A model generated the notes under the pieces. It was not told the origin of the DNA. It was given only the letters and a program-made list of their open reading frames with translations, and did not search any database. From assembly GCA_963575745.1 (NCBI GenBank), contig CAUYUJ010017789.1, positions 1-64,000 of the forward strand: a stretch of 64,000 bases of DNA, in the 5' to 3' direction. The position numbers and the translations under genes were made by a program. Positions within the stretch are counted from its first letter, which is position 1, and each line of letters begins with the position of its first letter. Positions 42,321-51,547 of this stretch are shown here, piece by piece. The stretch comes from Prorocentrum cordatum (Eukaryota > Sar > Dinophyceae > Prorocentrales > Prorocentraceae).

Positions 42321-43730
42321 CCCTTTCTCCCCCTCCTTTTCCCTGTTTGGGGGTTGGTTTCCCTGGAGCACGGCCAGTGGCCCTCGTGGGCCCCCAGCGA
42401 CAGCTGCGCAGGCGAAGCCAGTGTGAGCCTTTCCCATTCCCCCTTCTGCTCAGCGCGGAGGGGGCAGCGTCCCTGGGCGCAGCGCCGCCCAGGGTGGCAT
42501 TTTGCACCAAACGAGCGTCCTCTGAGGGTTTCGCCGCCCCTTAGTTGCATCGTGGCTGCATGGTGGATGTTAAAGCAAATCGCCCTCCTCCTCCTCCTCC
42601 TCCTCCTCCTCCTCCTCCTCCTACTCCTTGTGGGACTCTTCTGTTGTTTTCTTGAACGTGATCAGAACCGTTTTAGCGAAACGCAGCGCGCCCCAAGAGA
42701 CCTCAGCTTTCAACGTGCGTGTTCGTCGTACTAGTGTCCGTGGATTGCGTCTCTACGACTTGCAGTGCGCGCGTCTCGCTGCTCCTTTGCCGGTAGATCG
42801 CGCGATTGGGATAGCCCTCTGATGGGCAGCGGATCTCTTCACCTGCCTTTACGGATTGCTTTCTCGTGGAGGAGCCCACAAACACAACAAAAACAACATC
42901 CTGAGAACAGGAAAAGTGAAAAAAGGCAGGTCGAGGAGTAGGAGGTCGGTAAAGAGGGTAGTGAAAACGTGCAGTCCCAGGTATGCCGACGGCTTCCGAG
43001 GGAACCCTGCTCCCGCCCACTCGGTCTGCCGGCGCCCTGGCTCGAGCCAAGGCCCCCGCCCTACGGCAACGCCCTCGCAGCGGCTCCTCCCCGGCGCCCC
43101 GCGCGCGCGCGAGCGCCTGCGGCGGCGGCGCGCAGGCGTGTCGCGCATGGGGGCGCCGTTGGCGCCCTCCGGTGAGTTCGCCGAGGAGGTGGCGCAGGGC
43201 GCCACCACCGTCGTCGTCGTCGGCGTCGCCGTGCGCGCTGCTGCGCCGCCGTCATAGTTGAGTCGTTTGTCGTCCTCGCCGCCATCACTCGTCTTCGTCG
43301 TCGTCGGCGTCGGCGTCGGCGTCGGTGTTTCTTTGGGTCGCGCCGGACCTCGTGCCCCTCTGGGCGCGCGTGGCCAACCCAGAGTCCCAACATCCAAGGT
43401 TTCGTAGGGCCAAGGCCGTCCTGCACTTGCAGAGGTCGAGCCTCGAGGCTTTCGGATGTTCTCACCGGTTCCCTGCGGCTTGCCAGTCTCGAGGTGCCTC
43501 CCAGCAGCTGCACCCCGCCGGGATCGTGTGGGGGCTTGCAGACCGCCCCGCGAGGCCGCCGGAGGCCCGAGGCATGGTCAGGGCCGAGCCGAGTTTGGGT
43601 CCGCTCTGCACCCGGCTCCTGCACTCCCCGCGTCCCCCCCTCCTCGCGACAGAACGACACGCGCGTTCTCGGCCACTTCTCGGCCTCCGGGGGCCCCTAC
43701 CGGGCCCCAGGACCCAGCCACGACCCAGCG
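42321..43730. other. Mostly unassigned; CTC run and GTCGGC run
   Basis: 42585-42622 is a (CTC)n run. 43285-43325 is a GTCGTC/GTCGGC run. Between and after these I see overlapping GC-rich ORFs with no motif. Confidence 0.4.
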
Positions 43731-43915
43731 GCGACCCACCCGCGACCTACCCCGCGACCCACCCGCGACCCACCCCGCGCCCAGTCCGCGACCCACCCGC
43801 GACTCACCCGCGACCCACCCGCGACCCACCCACCCGCGACCTGGCCCGCGCCCCACCCGGGCCCCACCCGCGACCCACCCGCGACCCACCCGCGACTCAC
43901 CAGTGACCCACCCAC
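43730..43915. repeat. 11-12 bp minisatellite CGCGACCCACC
   Basis: About 15 units. The part at 43797-43860 is nearly identical to 58736-58800, with only one or two differences, although the two lie 15 kb apart. Confidence 0.9.
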
Positions 43916-43984
43916 ATTGCTTTGACGAAAACATCGGCGCCTGCGGCGGGCTCGCTGGATAAGACCTGTTTCCTTATTTTTGGG

Positions 43985-44190
43985 GCATGCCGGGCGTTAT
44001 GGCCCCCGCCGCCCCCCCCATCCCCCCATTGACGCAACGGTCCCCCCCCAGTGCGCTCTGGGCACTGCCACCGTGCGCATCGGGATCCGCAAAGATGTAG
44101 GAATCCGCATCGGATTCTGGTCCGCGGTCGTCGTCGTGGTCGTCGTCGTGGTCGTCGTCGTGGTCGTCGTCGTCGTCGTCGCTCGTCGCT
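43985..44190. repeat. Dispersed repeat interrupted by LINE-B, left part
   Basis: Contains GGCGTTATGGCCCCCGC, TTGACGCAACGG, CAGTGCGCTCTGGGCACTG, GCATCGGGATCCGCA, GATTCTGGTCCGC and then (GTC)n. The same series is found uninterrupted at 56938-57235. Its right part resumes at 50768, after LINE-B. Confidence 0.85.
44175..44190. repeat. Target-site duplication of LINE-B, left copy
   Basis: GTCGTCGCTCGTCGCT, identical to 50768-50783. The target is itself repetitive, so the duplication could be a few bases longer or shorter. Confidence 0.85.
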
Positions 44191-44212
44191 TCCGTAGCCA
44201 TTTTGGCTCAAG
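44191..44212 (+). other. Spliced-leader sequence at LINE-B 5' end
   Basis: Exact 22-nt match to the dinoflagellate SL, immediately followed by ATG (44213-44215). That ATG opens the ORF2 frame. Confidence 0.95.
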
Positions 44213-47200
44213 ATGGTCACTGCCCGTGGCAGAGCACGGAGACCCTTGGTCCAGGGCCAGCTAGAAGGACTAAGCTATCACGCCTTCCTCGCGCCCGCGA
44301 GGTCGAGCTTCATATCCCGGCCGAGGCCGATCCCATCGCTCCCATGGCTCTTGGCGGCGGTGGTGGTGGCGAGTGCGGCAGTTTCGTACGGCGTCCATGG
44401 GCAAAGGTGTGGCCCTGGCGTCAGCAGGAGAGAGGACGGAAGGCATTCTGTCAGCAGTGTTGCGCTTGGCTGTTCATGGACAGGCTCGCGGACGCTGACT
44501 TCAAGTGCAAGTGCGGCGCCAGCAGCTGGGGGGCGGAGCCATCAGGAGGAGGAGCACCAGATCGTTCGCAACGTGACGGAGGCTTCGACGACTGGGGCTG
44601 GCCAGTCCTCGGAGCAGGGCGTGGCAAAGGCAGGCGCAAGGGTACTGGAGGAGGAGGTGATCTACAGCGGCCAGGAGGTTACGGAAATCAATCTGGTGGT
44701 GGAGGCGGCGGCAAGGATGACAAGGTGGCCGAACTTCTCGCACAAGCAGCAGCACTGGCTGGCGACGGCGCTTGGAAGCAGAAGATCGAGGCCCTACGCG
44801 CAGAGGCAGCACCACATCCACCAGCAGTTCAGCATCCACAGCCTGGATCCCGTCAGGCGCTCAGAGCAGCAGAAGATCGAGTACAAAAGGCACAGAGTGC
44901 GCAAACGAAGGCCTATCGCCGCCGAGAAAGGCTTCGAGAAGAACTCAAGCAAGCGGAGGATGACTTCAAGCAGCGCAGTGCAGAAGTGGCGGCGGCAGAG
45001 GCAGAGGTCAAAATCGAACTTCAGCGACATCCCCTCGGAGGCGACCTCAAGTGTGACGGGGCGCAGAACGCGAAGAAGCAGCGCGTGCTGCCCCTGGGCG
45101 CCCTCCTGGAGGACGAGGAGATCGACGTCGACCTGGGCAGCCTCTTCGAGTGCGCGAGCGACGACAACATCTCGGAGGCGGACAAGCAGGAGCTCGAGAA
45201 GAGGAAGAAGCTCTTCCTGGAGGCCGCGAAGGGAGCGGCGAAGGAGGCCTTCGCACAGGCGGCAGCTACACTCAAGCAGCAGAAGCAGCAGGAGCAGGAG
45301 TTCCTGGATCGGATTCGGAAGAAGCGCAAAGCGGACGCAGCCGAGTCTGAACTGGACGGAGCTGAAGCTGGAGCATCGGGAGGAGCGCCAGCGTCAGGCG
45401 GACCCCCTGCAGCTGCAGTGGGTGGGGCTCCACCAGCAGCGGCACAGCCAGCAGCAGCGGCAGCACCCGAAGCAGCAGCGCTATCCGAGAAGGAGGCGAA
45501 GGAGAAGCGTGAGCTGGCGGCAGCGGTCGAGGCCGCAAGGGTCGCAAACGCAGCTGGGCGAAGGGGTACGGCGAGCTCCTAGCCATACGATTTTCACGCA
45601 GAACTTGTCGACCTGGGGGCCCAGGTTGAAGAAGAAGATCGACTCGCTCAGGGACGACGTGATTATCTTCCCTGAGACGCACGTCGGCGCCGACGGCACG
45701 AACGAGATCGTCGAGCACCTGGACTTCAGGGGCTTCAAGGCGGTGGTCACGCCGTCGGTCAAGAACAGGCGGAGTGAGTTGGCAGGCGGCATCGGCATGG
45801 CCATGAGAGGTTTCTTGTCAGTGACGTCTATGCGACACTTGGCAGCGAAGAAGGAGCAGGCAGTGGGGATGCGGTATCTGGACGGCGATTGGGAGCCAGG
45901 GCCGATCGACTTCCAGGACATGGTAGCAGCGCAGTGGCGGTGGCGCGGGCAGTCGGTCCTGGTCATCGGCATGTACCTCACGTCGTCTATCGGCATGAGC
46001 GGCGAGAACCACCAGAAGATGGCGCGCCTCGCGGCGCTCACGCGCGGCCACAGTGGGCCGTGGGCTGCGATAGGCGACTGGAATGCGGAGCCGAGGGAGC
46101 TCCAGGCGGCAGGGTGGTTAAGACTGCTCGACGCGAAGGTGATCACGCCAGCTGACGTCAGCTACACGTGCACGCGCAACCCTGCGCGCATGCTCGACTA
46201 CGTGGTGTGCTCGGAGACGTTCTCGATGATCGTGGATAGAGTTGATACAGATCGCCATGACCCTGGGGATCACTACGGCGTACGAGTCCACTTGAGGGGG
46301 GACTCGAGGATCGCGATGCAGCGCAACCTGCAGCTCGCGAAGCCCTTTCCCTTGCCAGATATGCCGAAGCGGAAGGCGGACCCGAACAGCAAGCGGTCCA
46401 GGCAGAAGGCGAAGAAGCAGAGCGAGTACGAGGCAGGTGCGTTGAGCGCTGCGAGGAATGCGGAGGCCCCGCCCTCCTCGGAGCCCTCCCTCCCCAGGTT
46501 TGATCGAGGCGAGCGGAAGAAGGACGTGGTCGTCTGCGAGGCGGTGCCGCAGGAGTGCCAGCAGCAGAGCGAGCTGGCGGAGCTTTTCGGCGGGAGCAGC
46601 GACGAGGACGGGATACTCAGCGAGAATGAGGAGGCCTCGGAGGAAGCTGTCGCCGAGCCGAAGGCGGACGAGATCTTCGACCTGGAGATCGAGAAGCGCA
46701 ACCTCCTGTGGCACGAGAAGTACCGCACGGCAGTCGCCGAGGACCGCATCGCCTGGAGGCAGCCAGCGCAGTACGTGAAGCAGACGCTTGCCTACACCTT
46801 CGACGAGGAGGGGGCACGCGAGCTTGGGGCACGCTACGGCGCCTGGGTGCACGCGGTGGAGCAGTACTACATGGCGTCTCTACAGATCAAGGCCGAGGAG
46901 CGCAGCATCTACCTCGGGCGCGGCGAGGAGGTCAGGTTCAAGAAGGGCAAGACCAAGCTCGGCATCGGCGTCAGCGCCGACCTGGATCAGTCAATCAGGT
47001 GGTGGGGCACGCTGGCGTCGTACCTGGTCGAGCTGCAGCGCTGCGAGGGCAAGGGGCAACGAGCGCAGCGGCTACGTGACGACTGCAGAGCACTCAGCAG
47101 CACGATGCCTAGTGGCGGCGTCATCAAGATGACAGCGAAACAGAAGAGGAAGTGGCGAGTGGCTCTCAGCGGCATACGCGGCATGTCCAATGTGCAAGTG

Positions 47201-50200
47201 CAGCACCTCGGCGTGGCCGCGCTCACCACAGCAAAGAAGGGTAAGCGCACGGAGGTTGGCGAAGCTTTGCTGGCCTACACTAATTGGGTGCAGGAGCAGG
47301 AAGCGGCAGGCAGCGGCAAGTTGCACCGCAAGACGAAAGACAAGCCGAGGTGTGACAATGAGGTGCGCAGCCAGGGCGTCACCGCATCGGACATGGTGGA
47401 GTACATGGACGCGAAGGGCGCGGTGTGGAGCAAGAAGTGGAAGAGCAACTTCAGCACGCAGGCAATCGTGCAGCGCCTGGAGCAGTCTCGGAAGGTGGCC
47501 ACGGAGGAGGACTGGGCGCCCATCACCATCGAGAGCCTCAACGTTGCCATCGACACGATGGCGAAGAGCAAGGCGAAGGGCGTAGAGCAGATGGGCGCCC
47601 TGGCTTTCAAGTGGTTGCCCCCAGAAGCCAGGGAGGAGTTGCGCATCATCATCGAGGAGGTCGAGCGCACTGGTACATGGCCGTGGCAGCTGATGGTCAC
47701 GCTTGTCAGCTTGCTGCGCAAGGATGCAGGAGGAGACAGGGCGATTGGGCTGCTGCCCGAAGTGGTCAAGCTCTGGTCCAAGGTGCGAAGCGAGTTCACC
47801 AACGAGTGGGTCGTCGCCATGGCGGGGAAGTGGGATGCAGCGATCGCGGGGAACAGTGCTCTCAAGGAGGCCCTGGTTCGCTCCTTCTCCGACGAGGTGA
47901 TAGAGTGGATGCCAGTGAAGATCTACTCGGTGACAGCGCTGTGGGACCTGGCGGAGTTCTACGACACTCTAGAGCCCCTCCTCATCCTGGACGAGGGGCT
48001 CAGGCTGGGGCTTCCAGCCCGCACTCTGCACCTGGAGGTGCTGAGCCACCTAAGTGCACGCCTCATCAGAGAGAGGACGGCTTACGCAGAGCCGATCGCG
48101 CCCGACAGGTCCATCTGCGCGGGCGCGAGGCGGGGCATCGACTTCGGTAGGGTTGCGCTTTACGCCGTGCTGGAGCGGGTGAGCACAAAGTACGAGCAGG
48201 TACGAGTGCGATCGTGGGTCGACGACGTCACGACGAGGATGGAGGGCTCCAAGAAGGAGGTGATCAAGCAGTTGACGGGCGCGGGCGTGGAGTTCGCAGC
48301 TGGAGTGAAGAAGTCAAAGCTGACGCTCTCCACCAAGTCGGCGCTGATCGGCAACGACATGGACGTGGTGAAGGAAGTGGCCCTCAAGCTGAGGGCGCGC
48401 ATGATAACGGTGAAGGTAAGGAGTCAAGCGCCCGACTTGGGCATCGACCGAGGCCGCAGCATCGCGGGCGGCAAGGGCAAGCACGCGAGGAGGGCGGCGC
48501 ATGCAGACAGACAAGTAGCGCGCACCCTGAAGATGGCGCGAAGTGGCAGGCGCGCCAGAGGCGGCGCACGTGCAGTGGTGCAGCGCGGGTCCTTGCCGCG
48601 CGCCGCCTACTCGTGCAAGGTGTTCGGGATGGCACCCAGCACCGTGCTGAAGTGGAGGAGGAGGCTAGCAGCGACCATCGCCCCGAGGCTGCGGGGGAGG
48701 TGCCTCACGACGCTGCTCAGCATCGAGATTGCGAAGGGGGACCCCGCGTTCGGAGCCGTTTTCGCGCTGCTGGACTCGTGGATGCACATCATCAGCGACA
48801 AGTTGAGGAGGCAGAAGGTCAGCATCATCTGGCCGCGGATCGTCGAGAAGGTGTCGAAGCTGGACCCGAAGAAGCGCTGGAAGGGTGTGACGGGCATCAC
48901 CAGGGCGATGGTCAACACCCTGCTGGACTTGGGCTGGTCCATGCTGGGGCCGCGGCACTGGGTCTCGGACGACGGCGAGGAGTTCGGCAGCGACGACCCC
49001 TCGGCGCTCGACGGCGGCGTGGACACCAGCGACTTGAAGCAGGCGATCGCCAGTACTATTGAGAGGAAGCAGTGGCAGCAGGCGGTCAAGCACTACGCGG
49101 GAGGCGGCATGGAGGCGGGCGCGGACACGCGCTCAGCGAGGTCGCTCATCAAGAAGCTTAAGAGGAAGGGCGAGCACGACAAGGTCGGCGCGCATTTGGC
49201 GTGCTTGACGGGCGGAGTCTGGCCGAGGCAGCGCGTGGCAGATCTCGGGCTGGAGATCGAGGATGTCACGTGCCCGCGTTGTGGCGAAGCACCAGAAACC
49301 TGGCAGCACCGCATGTGGGAATGCAAGTGTAACGAGCTGATCGAGGAGTGCCAGAAGTCCAAGCACCTAGAGGAGAAGGCCGTGAGGGGCGTCGAGGAGG
49401 TGCCGTGCCTGTGGCTCAGAGGCATTTTGCCGAAGAGCTGGACGCAGATCCCACCCCCGCCTGAGCCAGGGACAGAGATGTGGGAGCAGTTCGGTAACCT
49501 GGAACGTCTCAGGGTCACTGCCCCCTCAGGCACGCACCGCCCACCCTCCCAGCCCGTTTGGCAATGGAGGGCAGGGAGTACCGACCTGGGGGAGGCCAAC
49601 CCTGTGGACGACGGTGGCTGGCTCATTGCTGCAGGCGACGCATCGGGCGGCGAGTACACCATGGACCCCAGGCTGAGACGGGTGGCTTGGGGCTGGGTTG
49701 TGATGCAGCCAGAGAACGTGAACGAGCCGATGGTGGTGGCAGGAGCGCGTGCCGCTCTGGGCGGCTGGCGGCAGAGCGTCAACCGCGGCGAGCTGACGGC
49801 GCTGAAGGAGCTGATGGTGGCCACCGCCAACTACAAGAGAGTGCAGTACATTGCGGACTCGTCCTACGTCATGCGCGGGGTCGAGAAGTTACGCAGAGGG
49901 AAGATGCCCAAAACTCACATCGACTTATGGAACGAGCTGAAGGTGGCCATGGTCGGTAGAGAGCTGTGGATGATCAAGGTCGAGAGCCACATGTCCGCGG
50001 TCGAGGCAGTGGCGGCAGGCATCGACCCGATCAGCTACCTGGGCAACTCGTTAGCGGACAGCTTCGTGGACGGCATCATCGAGCGGGTGCAGGTGGCGCG
50101 CGGAGACGCACTCAGGGTCGGCTGGTGTGACGGGATCGCCTCGCTGATCAGGAGCAGAGGATACGCGACTCTGATGGCGGCGATCGAAGTGGAGCCGTCG

Positions 50201-50683
50201 ATGGCGCCAAGCAGACCACAGCGCCACGAGGCGTACCTCAAGAAGCAGAGGAGGAAGGAGCGTCTCACCAACACGCAGCACGTGATCGAGGAAGTCAACG
50301 ACGGCAAGCAGTTCCGCTGCACGCGGTGCGGGAGCCTGGTGCCTGTCGTTGGCGCGGACACAGACAAGTGGCTGGAGGGCAAGTGCGTGAAGCTGGTGCG
50401 CGAGCAGGCGTCGGAGTTCGGCGCCTCGTCCCTGGGTGTGCAGGTGGGCCACCAGAGGGCGCACCCCTCCCACCAGCTGAACTACAACGAGGAGCTCGGC
50501 CTGCACTACTGCCTCAAGTGCGGGTGCATCGCACGGGAGAGCATGCGTTCACTCGCGATGGAGTGCGGGGAGCTGAAGCAGATGGGCAAGCAGAATCTGT
50601 CGCAGATCAAGAAGGGGCTCCAGCCGGGCACGAGCAAGTTCGCGCGGGACTGGAACCGCAAGAAGAAGGAGGCGCTGGGTTGA
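44213..50683 (+). CDS. LINE-B ORF2 frame: EEP endonuclease, reverse transcriptase, RNase H, zinc motifs
   Basis: The frame is open for 2156 codons from the SL-adjacent ATG; roughly the first 455 codons overlap ORF1 out of frame. Enzyme domains by residue: EEP ~461-690 (FTQNLSTW, FPETH, AIGDWNAEP, LDYVVCSE, DHYGVRV). RT: WDLAEFYD (motif A, ~1243), AGARRGIDFGRV (motif B, ~1305), RSWVDDVTT (motif C, ~1335; Val before the Asp pair). CPRCGEAPETWQHRMWEC knuckle ~1686. RNase H with the Asp-Glu-Asp-Asp set: IAAGDAS (~1807), NRGELTAL (~1858), YIADSSYV (~1880), GNSLADSF (~1945). C-terminal paired CxxC (CTRCG ~2036, CLKCGC ~2100). The last ATG before the EEP domain is at 44960, well inside ORF1, so normal initiation near the EEP start is unlikely. 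Confidence 0.9.
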   Translation: MVTARGRARRPLVQGQLEGLSYHAFLAPARSSFISRPRPIPSLPWLLAAVVVASAAVSYGVHGQRCGPGVSRREDGRHSVSSVALGCSWTGSRTLTSSASAAPAAGGRSHQEEEHQIVRNVTEASTTGAGQSSEQGVAKAGARVLEEEVIYSGQEVTEINLVVEAAARMTRWPNFSHKQQHWLATALGSRRSRPYAQRQHHIHQQFSIHSLDPVRRSEQQKIEYKRHRVRKRRPIAAEKGFEKNSSKRRMTSSSAVQKWRRQRQRSKSNFSDIPSEATSSVTGRRTRRSSACCPWAPSWRTRRSTSTWAASSSARATTTSRRRTSRSSRRGRSSSWRPRRERRRRPSHRRQLHSSSRSSRSRSSWIGFGRSAKRTQPSLNWTELKLEHREERQRQADPLQLQWVGLHQQRHSQQQRQHPKQQRYPRRRRRRSVSWRQRSRPQGSQTQLGEGVRRAPSHTIFTQNLSTWGPRLKKKIDSLRDDVIIFPETHVGADGTNEIVEHLDFRGFKAVVTPSVKNRRSELAGGIGMAMRGFLSVTSMRHLAAKKEQAVGMRYLDGDWEPGPIDFQDMVAAQWRWRGQSVLVIGMYLTSSIGMSGENHQKMARLAALTRGHSGPWAAIGDWNAEPRELQAAGWLRLLDAKVITPADVSYTCTRNPARMLDYVVCSETFSMIVDRVDTDRHDPGDHYGVRVHLRGDSRIAMQRNLQLAKPFPLPDMPKRKADPNSKRSRQKAKKQSEYEAGALSAARNAEAPPSSEPSLPRFDRGERKKDVVVCEAVPQECQQQSELAELFGGSSDEDGILSENEEASEEAVAEPKADEIFDLEIEKRNLLWHEKYRTAVAEDRIAWRQPAQYVKQTLAYTFDEEGARELGARYGAWVHAVEQYYMASLQIKAEERSIYLGRGEEVRFKKGKTKLGIGVSADLDQSIRWWGTLASYLVELQRCEGKGQRAQRLRDDCRALSSTMPSGGVIKMTAKQKRKWRVALSGIRGMSNVQVQHLGVAALTTAKKGKRTEVGEALLAYTNWVQEQEAAGSGKLHRKTKDKPRCDNEVRSQGVTASDMVEYMDAKGAVWSKKWKSNFSTQAIVQRLEQSRKVATEEDWAPITIESLNVAIDTMAKSKAKGVEQMGALAFKWLPPEAREELRIIIEEVERTGTWPWQLMVTLVSLLRKDAGGDRAIGLLPEVVKLWSKVRSEFTNEWVVAMAGKWDAAIAGNSALKEALVRSFSDEVIEWMPVKIYSVTALWDLAEFYDTLEPLLILDEGLRLGLPARTLHLEVLSHLSARLIRERTAYAEPIAPDRSICAGARRGIDFGRVALYAVLERVSTKYEQVRVRSWVDDVTTRMEGSKKEVIKQLTGAGVEFAAGVKKSKLTLSTKSALIGNDMDVVKEVALKLRARMITVKVRSQAPDLGIDRGRSIAGGKGKHARRAAHADRQVARTLKMARSGRRARGGARAVVQRGSLPRAAYSCKVFGMAPSTVLKWRRRLAATIAPRLRGRCLTTLLSIEIAKGDPAFGAVFALLDSWMHIISDKLRRQKVSIIWPRIVEKVSKLDPKKRWKGVTGITRAMVNTLLDLGWSMLGPRHWVSDDGEEFGSDDPSALDGGVDTSDLKQAIASTIERKQWQQAVKHYAGGGMEAGADTRSARSLIKKLKRKGEHDKVGAHLACLTGGVWPRQRVADLGLEIEDVTCPRCGEAPETWQHRMWECKCNELIEECQKSKHLEEKAVRGVEEVPCLWLRGILPKSWTQIPPPPEPGTEMWEQFGNLERLRVTAPSGTHRPPSQPVWQWRAGSTDLGEANPVDDGGWLIAAGDASGGEYTMDPRLRRVAWGWVVMQPENVNEPMVVAGARAALGGWRQSVNRGELTALKELMVATANYKRVQYIADSSYVMRGVEKLRRGKMPKTHIDLWNELKVAMVGRELWMIKVESHMSAVEAVAAGIDPISYLGNSLADSFVDGIIERVQVARGDALRVGWCDGIASLIRSRGYATLMAAIEVEPSMAPSRPQRHEAYLKKQRRKERLTNTQHVIEEVNDGKQFRCTRCGSLVPVVGADTDKWLEGKCVKLVREQASEFGASSLGVQVGHQRAHPSHQLNYNEELGLHYCLKCGCIARESMRSLAMECGELKQMGKQNLSQIKKGLQPGTSKFARDWNRKKKEALG
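44344..45582 (+). CDS. LINE-B ORF1 protein, zinc-finger-like and coiled coil
   Basis: 412 codons from MALGGGGGG; the frame is open upstream into the SL but without an earlier ATG. Near residues 35-65 is a Cys cluster (CQQCCAWLF, then FKCKCGAS) that could bind zinc. Gly-rich linkers follow, then a long charged helical part (RERLREELKQAEDDFKQRSA; LEKRKKLFLEAAKGAAKEAF) consistent with a coiled coil, and an Ala/Pro-rich C-terminus. It has no sequence likeness I can see to LINE-A ORF1. The expected role is binding the element RNA. Confidence 0.7.
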   Translation: MALGGGGGGECGSFVRRPWAKVWPWRQQERGRKAFCQQCCAWLFMDRLADADFKCKCGASSWGAEPSGGGAPDRSQRDGGFDDWGWPVLGAGRGKGRRKGTGGGGDLQRPGGYGNQSGGGGGGKDDKVAELLAQAAALAGDGAWKQKIEALRAEAAPHPPAVQHPQPGSRQALRAAEDRVQKAQSAQTKAYRRRERLREELKQAEDDFKQRSAEVAAAEAEVKIELQRHPLGGDLKCDGAQNAKKQRVLPLGALLEDEEIDVDLGSLFECASDDNISEADKQELEKRKKLFLEAAKGAAKEAFAQAAATLKQQKQQEQEFLDRIRKKRKADAAESELDGAEAGASGGAPASGGPPAAAVGGAPPAAAQPAAAAAPEAAALSEKEAKEKRELAAAVEAARVANAAGRRGTASS

Positions 50684-50767
50684 GTTGCGCGCCGTTTGCG
50701 CGCCGCTCTCGCCCTCCGCACTGCCCCCAGCCTGGGGGACCAGCGCCGCAGGCCAGGTCTTACAAAA

Positions 50768-50832
50768 GTCGTCGCTCGTCGCTCGTCGCTCGTCGCTCAT
50801 CGTCGTCGTGCGCGCGTGCGCGGTTGGAACCT
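50768..50832. repeat. LINE-B right TSD and right part of the interrupted repeat
   Basis: 50768-50783 repeats GTCGTCGCTCGTCGCT. Then CGTCGCTCATCGTCGTCGTG and GCGCGCGTGCGCGGTTGGA continue the host repeat, as at 57172-57215. Confidence 0.85.
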
Positions 50833-50839
50833 GTTTTTT

Positions 50840-51439
50840 CCCTACCTAGGCTCTGCCTAGAAGGGTTCTTACTCTCTTTGCTTAAAGGGGCCGGGCAGTG
50901 TTCCCCGCCCCAGGCGGTTCCCCCAGGATCCGCCCCGCGGTTCCCCCAGTTACGTCCCCTTAGTTTAGCGTTGCTTATATCATCTTAGCTTAGCTTGTTT
51001 CATCTTAGCTTAGCTTAGCTTCATTTTAGCTCAGGTTTATCTTAGCTTACCTTCATCTGAGCCTCGCTGAGCTTTAGCATAGCATAGCACAGCATAGCGT
51101 AGCATAGCATCGCGCAGCATAGCATATCATAACATAGCCCATCATAGCATAGCATAGTGCAGCATAGCATAGCATAGCACAGCCTAGCATAGCTGAGCAT
51201 ATCTTAGCATAGCTTAGCATAGCTTAGCTAGCACAGCGCAGCATGACATAGCATAGCTTAGCATGTCATAGCATTACATAGCATATCATAACATATCATA
51301 GCTTAGCGCATCATAGCATAGCATAGCATAGCGCAGCATAGCGCAGCATAGCATGGCATAGCATAGCATAACATAGCATAGCATAGCATAGCATAGCAGC
51401 TAATGCTGCTTTTCTAGGGGCTCCAACTTCTAGGTAGGG
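50840..51439. mobile_element. AGCAT-rich inverted-repeat element, copy 1
   Basis: 600 bp between perfect 10-bp inverted ends CCCTACCTAG and CTAGGTAGGG. Left part: GCTCTGCCTAGAAGGGTTCT, AAGGGGCCGGGCAGTG and CCCCAGGCGGTTCCCCC. Then a TTAGCTTAGC stretch, and about 330 bp of AGCATAGCAT satellite up to 51400. Right part: TAGGGGCTCCAACTTCTAGG. Copy 2 lies at 59071-62533. No ORF. Confidence 0.75.
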
Positions 51440-51547
51440 TCGCACTGGGGTAATTGATTTTTTTACCCCAGGCCGATGACGGCAATCATCTGGGGGAGGG
51501 AGGGCGTCTGGGAATGCTCAGGAATGACCGAGGACGGGTAGCAGCAG

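Larger units (their letters stand above)
44191..50767 (+). mobile_element. LINE-B: SL-capped non-LTR retrotransposon, full length
   Basis: 6577 bp bounded by a 16-bp duplication. Its first 22 bases are an exact spliced leader. It carries ORF1 (44344-45582), an ORF2 frame open from 44213 to 50683, and an 84-nt 3' tail ending TTACAAAA. No stop or frameshift interrupts the enzyme frame, so this copy may be functional. The inserted repeat has an unoccupied relative at 56938-57235. Confidence 0.92.

Noticed and set aside
43325-43962. Pro/Arg/Thr-rich ORFs
   Set aside because: Readings of the CGCGACCCACC minisatellite and GC-rich flank.
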